Shown: positions 59,169-64,000 of the stretch, in pieces
Layout of the letters: each line of letters opens with the position of its first letter
Position numbering within the stretch: position 1 is the first letter of the stretch
Source: Sinosporangium siamense
Lineage (GTDB): Bacteria; Actinomycetota; Actinomycetes; Streptosporangiales; Streptosporangiaceae
NCBI RefSeq assembly: GCF_016863435.1
Contig: NZ_BOOW01000022.1
Coordinates: 1 to 64,000 of the forward strand
DNA length: 64,000 bases
Direction of reading: 5' to 3'
Translations under genes and position numbers: made by a program
The notes under the pieces: generated by a model
Database searches by the model: none
What the model was told of the DNA's origin: nothing
What the model saw: the letters and a program-made list of their open reading frames with translations, nothing else

Positions 59169-59984
59169 CTACCCCACATACCGCCGCGGGGCCACCGCCG
59201 ACCAGGGGACGGTCATCTCGCCGAGCCGCCACCGCCCGCGCCCGCCGAGGGGCGGGACGGTGGCCACGGGCCACGCCCGGGCCAGGGTCTCGACGGTGGC
59301 CAGGAAACGCTGGCGCAAGCCGTACGCCCCATGTGGGGCACACACCGCCCATGCCTGGTCGAAGTCCCGCAGGAGCTCGTAGATCGCCTCTCCGGGGACA
59401 TTGCGGTGGATGAGCGCCTTGGGAAGGCGTTCTGCGAGGTCCGAGGGGCGCTCGATGCCCGTCAGCCGCGCCGAGAAGGTCAGCGTGCGCGGCCCTTCCT
59501 CACCGAGGGTCACCCAGGTGGCCCGGTGGCCGATCTCCGAGCAGGTGCCCTCCACGATCACGCCGCGTGGCGCAAGGCGCCGGCGCATGAGGTCCCACGC
59601 CTCAAGCGCCCTCTCCTCGTCATATTGCCGGAGCACGTTGAAGGCCCGCACCACCGTCGGCGGCCGGTCCACCGGCAGCTCGAAGCCGCCGAGCGCGAAG
59701 GTCAGCCCCGGCCGGGAGTACGGCGAAGCCGCGGCGACCCTGGCCGGGTCGATCTCCAGTCCGGCCACCTCGGCCCGGGGCACGATCCGGCGCAGACGGG
59801 TGAACAGCTCGGTGGTGGTGATGTGGGACGCGCCGTAGCCGAGGTCGACCACGAGCGGCGCGGGTGTGGCGGCGCGCAGCAGGGGGCCGTGCACGGCGGT
59901 GAGCCACCGGTCGCACCGCCTGAGCCTGTTGTGCCAGGTGGTGCCCCGGGTGATCTCGCCGACCGGTCGCGCGCGCGTAGACAT
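59169..59984 (-). CDS. SAM-dependent methyltransferase-like protein
   Basis: A 271-residue protein with a Rossmann-type N-terminal half: PLVVDLGYGASHITTTELF (motif I-like), VAGLEIDPARVAAA (motif II), FELPVDRPPTVVRAFNVLRQYDE. The motif GxGxS is LGYGAS, acceptable but not canonical. The C-terminal half is not recognised. Starts at ATG 59984, 8 bp after the end of an SDR gene with which it is cotranscribed. Substrate unknown. The frame extends upstream as an Arg/Pro-rich shadow of the SDR gene, which I reject. Confidence 0.75.
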   Translation of the reverse strand: MSTRARPVGEITRGTTWHNRLRRCDRWLTAVHGPLLRAATPAPLVVDLGYGASHITTTELFTRLRRIVPRAEVAGLEIDPARVAAASPYSRPGLTFALGGFELPVDRPPTVVRAFNVLRQYDEERALEAWDLMRRRLAPRGVIVEGTCSEIGHRATWVTLGEEGPRTLTFSARLTGIERPSDLAERLPKALIHRNVPGEAIYELLRDFDQAWAVCAPHGAYGLRQRFLATVETLARAWPVATVPPLGGRGRWRLGEMTVPWSAVAPRRYVG

Positions 59985-59992
59985 GGCGGTGC

Positions 59993-60733
59993 TCAGGTGA
60001 CCCGGTGGATCTTGTGCTGGGCGGCCTGGGCGCGGGGGCGGATGACCATGCGGTCGATGTTGACGTGGGCGGGCCGGGTGACGCACCAGGCGATGGCGTC
60101 GGCCACGTCGTCGGCGGTGAGCGGGCCGGGCACGCCGTCGTAGACCTTGGCGGCGGCCTCGGCGTCGCCGCGGAAGCGCACCAGGGAGAACTCCTCGGTG
60201 TGCACCATGCCCGGGGCGATCTCCACGACCCGGACGGGCTGGCCGCACAACTCCAGGCGAAGTGTCTCGGTCATCCCAGTCTGGGCATGTTTAGCCGCTA
60301 CGTACCCCCCGCCCCCTTCGTAGGAGATCAGCCCTGCGACGCTGGTCAACATGAGCAACACCCCGTCGCCCGACTCGATCAGCTTGGGGAGCAGCGCCCG
60401 GGTCACGCGCAGGGTGCCGAGCACGTTGACGTCGTACATCCGCTGCCAGTCGGCGGGATCGGCCTGCGCGACGGACTCAAGGCCGACCGCGCCGCCGGCG
60501 TTGTTGATCAGCACGTCGCAGCGGGCGAGGGCGGCCGCGAGCGCGTCCACCGAGCGCTGCGAGGTCACGTCCAGGGTGACCGCGCGCACGCCGGGCACCT
60601 CGGCGGCGAGCCTGTCCAGCCGGTCGCGGCGGCGCGCCGCCGCGATCACCTCGAACCCCTCGGCGGCGAGCCGCCGGGCGGTCGCCTCGCCGATGCCGCT
60701 GCTGGCTCCGGTCACCACTGCTGTCCTACTCAT
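59993..60733 (-). CDS. SDR-family oxidoreductase
   Basis: A 246-residue classical short-chain dehydrogenase: TGASSGIG (near residue 9), NNAGGAVG, catalytic Ser in MLTSVAG and YVAAK (Tyr/Lys), and a PGMVHTEEFSLVRFRGD C-terminal block typical of YdfG-like serine/3-hydroxy acid dehydrogenases. Arg residues after strand 2 (AARRRDRLDRL) suggest NADP. The ATG at 60733 starts it; the very long open frame extending to 62089 is antisense to mshA. First gene of a two-gene operon. Confidence 0.93.
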   Translation of the reverse strand: MSRTAVVTGASSGIGEATARRLAAEGFEVIAAARRRDRLDRLAAEVPGVRAVTLDVTSQRSVDALAAALARCDVLINNAGGAVGLESVAQADPADWQRMYDVNVLGTLRVTRALLPKLIESGDGVLLMLTSVAGLISYEGGGGYVAAKHAQTGMTETLRLELCGQPVRVVEIAPGMVHTEEFSLVRFRGDAEAAAKVYDGVPGPLTADDVADAIAWCVTRPAHVNIDRMVIRPRAQAAQHKIHRVT

Positions 60734-60844
60734 GACTCGCCATCCTGCCAGCCCGGAGGCCCAACCGGATTTTTCGCATGTCACCGTATTTCGGGGAATC
60801 GCAGGATGATTCGGGTGGTTATTACCCCTTCGGAGGTGGTGTAG

Positions 60845-62122
60845 GTGAGGCGACGACGGGTGAACCGGGTCGCGACCATCAGCATGCACACATCCCCCCT
60901 TGACCAGCCCGGAACGGGCGACGCGGGCGGGATGAACGTGTATGTGGTGGAAGTGGCCAGGCGACTTGCCCAGCTGAACGTCGAGGTCGAGATCTTCACC
61001 CGGCAGACCGCGCGTGACCTGCCTCCCGTCGTCGAACTGGCCCCCGGCGTACTCGTCCGCCACGTCACCGCCGGCCCCTACGAGGAACTCGACAAGAGCG
61101 ACCTGTCCGGTCAGCTCTGCGCCTTCCTGTCCGGCGTCCTGCGCACCGAGGCCATGTACGACCCGGGCCGCTACGACGTGATCCACTCCCACTACTGGCT
61201 GTCCGGGCAGGTCGGCTGGCTGGCCAAGGAACGGTGGGGCGTGCCTCTCGTGCACACCATGCACACCATGGCCAAGGTCAAGAACCTTCTGCTCGCCGAA
61301 GGCGACAACCCCGAGCCCAAGGCCCGCGTGATCGGCGAGGAGCAGGTCGTCGAGGTCGCCGACCGGCTCGTCGCCAACACCGCCGCCGAGGCCGGCGAGC
61401 TCATCGACCTGTACGGCGCGGGCCACGACCGCGTGGCCGTCGTCAACCCCGGCGTCAACCTGTCGGTATTCCAACCGGCCTCCCAGGGGGCCGCCAGGCA
61501 CCGGCTCGACCTGCCGCAGGACGCCCACATCCTGCTGTTCGTGGGCCGGATCCAGCCTCTCAAGGCCCCCGACGTGCTCCTGCGCGCCGCCGCCCGCATG
61601 CTGATCGAGGACCCGTCGCTGCGCGACCGCCTCATCGTGGCCTGCGTCGGCGGCCCCAGCGGCAACGGCCTGGCCCGCCCGGCCTTCCTCGCCCAGCTCG
61701 CCGTCGAACTCGGCATCGCCGACGTGGTACGGCTGGTGCCCCCGGCGCCGCAGGCCGAACTCGCCGACTGGTACCGCGCCGCGGACATCACCGTCGTGCC
61801 CTCCCACAACGAGTCTTTCGGGCTGGTCGCCCTGGAGTCCCAGGCGTGCGGCACCCCGGTCGTGGCCGCGGCGGTCGGCGGACTGCGCACCGCCGTACGC
61901 GACGGTGTGTCCGGCGTGCTCGTCGACGGGCACGACCCAGGCGACTGGGCGCACGCGTTGCACGGTGTCCTCACCCGCCCCAAGCTGCGCGAACGCCTCG
62001 CGAACGGCGCGCCCGAGCACGCCGCGGCGTTCGGCTGGTCGGCCACGGCGGCGAGCCTCGCCGACATTTACACGAGCACCCTGCGCCACATGCGCGCCGT
62101 GCCCGTGGCGGCGAACTTCTGA
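60845..62122 (+). CDS. mshA: D-inositol-3-phosphate glycosyltransferase
   Basis: A 425-residue GT-B enzyme (GT4 family), first step of mycothiol biosynthesis: transfers GlcNAc from UDP-GlcNAc to 1L-myo-inositol 1-phosphate. Features: [20 protein letters not shown] at the N-terminus (the family hallmark, acceptor loop), [36 protein letters not shown] and the donor-binding [22 protein letters not shown]. The GTG at 60845 has GGAGGT nine bases upstream. Followed by ybjN-like and gpm genes, the order seen in M. tuberculosis (Rv0486 mshA, Rv0487, Rv0489 gpm1). Confidence 0.97.
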   Translation: MRRRRVNRVATISMHTSPLDQPGTGDAGGMNVYVVEVARRLAQLNVEVEIFTRQTARDLPPVVELAPGVLVRHVTAGPYEELDKSDLSGQLCAFLSGVLRTEAMYDPGRYDVIHSHYWLSGQVGWLAKERWGVPLVHTMHTMAKVKNLLLAEGDNPEPKARVIGEEQVVEVADRLVANTAAEAGELIDLYGAGHDRVAVVNPGVNLSVFQPASQGAARHRLDLPQDAHILLFVGRIQPLKAPDVLLRAAARMLIEDPSLRDRLIVACVGGPSGNGLARPAFLAQLAVELGIADVVRLVPPAPQAELADWYRAADITVVPSHNESFGLVALESQACGTPVVAAAVGGLRTAVRDGVSGVLVDGHDPGDWAHALHGVLTRPKLRERLANGAPEHAAAFGWSATAASLADIYTSTLRHMRAVPVAANF

Positions 62123-62145
62123 CCGGCTCGCTTAAGGTGGTCGGC

Positions 62146-62625
62146 GTGAGGGACCTGATCGAGACCGCGCTCAAGGACTCCGAGGTGGCCTTCGAGGAAC
62201 CGCGCCCGGGCGCGTTTCTCGTCACCCTTCCAGGGCAGCACAAGCTGGCCACGATGACGTGGCTGATCGTCGGCGACCAGGCGCTGCACGTCGAGGCGTT
62301 CTTCTGCCGCAAGCCCGACGAGAACCACGTCGAGTTCTACCGGTGGCTGCTGACGCGCAACGGATCGATGTACGGCGTGCACTTCGCCCTCGATCCCATC
62401 GGCGACGTCTACCTCGTCGGGCGCCTCCCCCTCGGGGGCGTCACCGCCGAGGAGATCGACCGGGTGCTCGGGTGCGTGCTGACCTACTCCGACGAGGGCT
62501 TCGACCGGGCGCTTGAGCTCGGTTTCGCCTCGTCGATCCGCCGTGAGTGGGAATGGCGTGCCAAACGTGGCGAGTCGCTGGCGAATCTGCGGGCTTTCGC
62601 CCGTTTTGCGGACCCCGACAGATAG
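62146..62625 (+). CDS. YbjN-domain protein
   Basis: A 159-residue YbjN-family protein: LIETALKDSEVAFEEPRPGAFLVTLPGQHKL, MTWLIVGDQALHVEAFFCRKPDENHVEFYRWLLTRN, and VYLVGRLPLGGVTAEEIDRVLG. The fold resembles type III secretion chaperones; function unknown, although it consistently follows mshA in actinobacteria. Starts at GTG 62146, 23 bp after mshA; AAGG lies upstream. Likely cotranscribed with mshA. Confidence 0.92.
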   Translation: MRDLIETALKDSEVAFEEPRPGAFLVTLPGQHKLATMTWLIVGDQALHVEAFFCRKPDENHVEFYRWLLTRNGSMYGVHFALDPIGDVYLVGRLPLGGVTAEEIDRVLGCVLTYSDEGFDRALELGFASSIRREWEWRAKRGESLANLRAFARFADPDR

Positions 62626-62697
62626 CGGGGGCGACCCGCCGGGAGGTGGGGGGATTCGCCGAGGGGGGCTTCGGCAGCCGCCGATAAGCTTGCCCCC

Positions 62698-63441
62698 ATG
62701 GCGACTTTGGTGCTGTTGCGACATGGCGAGAGCGAGTGGAACGCGAAGGGCTTGTTCACCGGCTGGGTGGACGTCAGCCTGTCGGCGAAGGGCGAGGAGG
62801 AGGCCCGCAGAGGCGGGCGGCTGCTGCTCGACGCCGGGGTGCGCCCGGACGTCGTGCACACCTCGCTGATGACCCGGGCCATCCAGACGGCCAACCTCGC
62901 CCTGGGGTCGGCCGGGCTGCTGTGGCTGCCGGTCGAGCGTTCCTGGCGGCTCAACGAGCGCCACTACGGCGCGCTGCAGGGCAAGGACAAGGCGCAGACG
63001 CGCGAGGAGTTCGGCGACGAGCAGTTCAAGCTGTGGCGGCGCTCCTATGACACGCCTCCCCCGCCGATCGCCGACGACGACGAGTTCAGCCAGGTGGGCG
63101 ACCCGCGCTACGCGCTGCTCCCCGCCGAGGTGATGCCGCGCACCGAGTGCCTGAAGGACGTCGTCGACCGGCTTCTGCCGTACTGGTATGACCGGATCCT
63201 GCCCGACCTGGCCGCGGGCCGCACGGTGATCGTCGTGGCGCACGGCAACTCGCTGCGGGCGCTGGTCAAGCACCTCGACGGCATCGGCGACGAGGAGATC
63301 GCGGGCCTCAACATCCCGACGGGCATCCCGCTGCGTTACGAGCTCGACGCCGACTTCCGGCCGGTGCGGGCCGGCGGCGAATATCTCGACCCCGAGGCCG
63401 CCAAGGCCGCCATCGAGGCGGTCGCCAACCAGGGCCGGTAG
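62698..63441 (+). CDS. gpmA: 2,3-bisphosphoglycerate-dependent phosphoglycerate mutase
   Basis: A 247-residue glycolytic enzyme. The phospho-His is His9 in [10 protein letters not shown]; Arg/Glu/His residues follow in [34 protein letters not shown] and [17 protein letters not shown]. Length and motif set are those of dimeric/tetrameric dPGM. Start ATG 62698; weak upstream purines. Ends 16 bp before a very strong hairpin, and convergent to phoU. Confidence 0.97.
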   Translation: MATLVLLRHGESEWNAKGLFTGWVDVSLSAKGEEEARRGGRLLLDAGVRPDVVHTSLMTRAIQTANLALGSAGLLWLPVERSWRLNERHYGALQGKDKAQTREEFGDEQFKLWRRSYDTPPPPIADDDEFSQVGDPRYALLPAEVMPRTECLKDVVDRLLPYWYDRILPDLAAGRTVIVVAHGNSLRALVKHLDGIGDEEIAGLNIPTGIPLRYELDADFRPVRAGGEYLDPEAAKAAIEAVANQGR

Positions 63442-63457
63442 ACCCCGCGCACATGCC

Positions 63458-63495
63458 AAGCCCCGCCCCCCTCGCGCCTTCGGGGGGCGGGGCTT
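63458..63495. terminator. Strong hairpin between gpmA and phoU
   Basis: AAGCCCCGCCCCCC / GGGGGGCGGGGCTT, perfect 14-bp stem with a 10-nt loop (63472-63481). Convergent genes on both sides. Confidence 0.8.
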
Positions 63496-63521
63496 CGGGG
63501 TTCGCGGGCGGAATCGGCTGC

Positions 63522-64000
63522 CTACTCGCCTACACGTGATCCCGTCACCATGTAGACGACGTCTTGCGCCACGCGCACGGCGTGGTCGGCGTAACGCTCG
63601 TAGTAGCGGCCGATCAGGGTGATGTCGATGGCCGGCTCGATCCCGTGCTCCCAGCTCTCCGAGAGCAACATCCGGAACAGGCGGCGGTGGAGACGGTCCA
63701 TGTGGTCGTCGTCCTGCTCCAGCTCCTGGGCGAGCTCGGCGTTCTGCGTCAGGATGCAGCTTCCCGTCTTGGTGACAAGACGTTCGGCGATCTGCCCCAT
63801 CTCCAGGATGGAGTCGCGGATCTCGGCCGGCACGGCGGAGTCGGGGTGCCGCATGCGTGCGATCTTCGCCACATGGACGGCGAGGTCGCCCATGCGCTCA
63901 AGATCGGCCGCCATGCGGAGCGCCGTGATCACGGTACGGAGATCGACCGCGACCGGCTGCTGCGTCGCCATCAGCCCGAAGATCGACGTCTCGATCTCCT
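63522..64000 (-). CDS. phoU: Phosphate signalling protein PhoU (5'-truncated by the window)
   Basis: The C-terminal 159 residues of a PhoU protein. The second three-helix bundle carries the metal-binding E/D-x-x-x-D motifs: RMAADLERMGDLAVHVAKIAR (in frame near 63900) and GRYYERYADHAVRVAQDVVYM near the end. It modulates the phosphate transporter and the SenX3/PhoR-type kinase. The frame continues past base 64000 with EEIETSIFGLMATQQ, so the internal Met is not the start and the gene is incomplete here. Convergent with gpmA; in actinobacteria gpm, phoU and a senX3-regX3 pair are often neighbours. Confidence 0.95.
   Translation of the reverse strand, partial: EIETSIFGLMATQQPVAVDLRTVITALRMAADLERMGDLAVHVAKIARMRHPDSAVPAEIRDSILEMGQIAERLVTKTGSCILTQNAELAQELEQDDDHMDRLHRRLFRMLLSESWEHGIEPAIDITLIGRYYERYADHAVRVAQDVVYMVTGSRVGE

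Noticed and set aside
59993-62089. A 698-residue frame on the minus strand
   Set aside because: Only its last 246 codons are a gene (SDR, starting at 60733). The upstream part is antisense to mshA.

Overview
The window is GC-rich actinobacterial DNA with tightly packed genes and strong third-position GC. A mycothiol glycosyltransferase (mshA), a carD-ispF-cysS-rlmB block, an F420-type PPOX oxidoreductase, a HATPase/XRE-DUF5753/DUF397 trio and class F-type sortases together point to a filamentous actinomycete. The Streptosporangiales are my best guess, from gene content only. No rRNA, complete insertion sequence, prophage or CRISPR array is visible. The one RNA gene I can support is a tRNA-Thr(UGU).

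Layout. 0-4.5 kb: two adjacent minus-strand NB-ARC-like ATPases of the regulator type but without a DNA-binding domain. 4.5-9 kb: a methyltransferase, then a sugar ABC importer (lipoprotein plus two permeases, no ATPase) behind a promoter with two DasR-like operators. 9-14.3 kb: a thiolase, then two sortase/substrate pairs on the minus strand whose substrates share the motif PKGGA[DE]TG. 14.5-25.6 kb: a PAS-GAF-PP2C-HATPase phosphatase, a DtxR/IdeR regulator, pdxH, citrate synthase, serC, a rhomboid protease, an enoyl-CoA hydratase/SDR pair, a STAS anti-anti-sigma protein and a TrkA-linked potassium channel. 25.5-28.3 kb: a cobalt/nickel ECF importer, cbiM-cbiQ-cbiO. 28-33.7 kb: a glycosyltransferase, an unusual protein joining a CxxC thiol domain, a Tat-like signal and an eight-cysteine hydrophobic tail, an unrecognised protein behind a perfect palindrome, and about 1 kb of decayed DNA.

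33.7-44.7 kb is accessory in character: a VOC protein, a whiJ-like regulatory trio, an arginase-GNAT fusion, an SRPBCC-ArsR pair with its own operator, a two-component system, two serine beta-lactamase-fold hydrolases, and a frameshifted tyrosine integrase remnant beside the tRNA-Thr gene. 44.8-52.5 kb is housekeeping: rlmB, cysS, an F420-type oxidoreductase, a DUF2637 protein, a GlsB-like protein, ispF and carD (ispD absent between them), and an lpqE-like lipoprotein divergent from carD. 53-64 kb: a DUF1259 protein, an SGNH lipoprotein, DUF2516, an HbhA-like protein with an XRE regulator, a BlaR1/BlaI-type pair with a palindromic operator, a macrodomain protein, a methyltransferase and SDR, then mshA-ybjN-gpm and a 5'-truncated phoU.

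Strongest leads: the two sortase/substrate pairs, with a possible missing catalytic Arg; the CxxC/Tat/Cys-rich precursor-like protein near 31 kb; the DasR-like promoter of the ABC importer; the arginase-GNAT fusion; the carD-ispF junction without ispD; and several short tandem repeats, one in frame inside an ATPase. All function calls rest on motif recognition and remembered gene order; no database search was possible.
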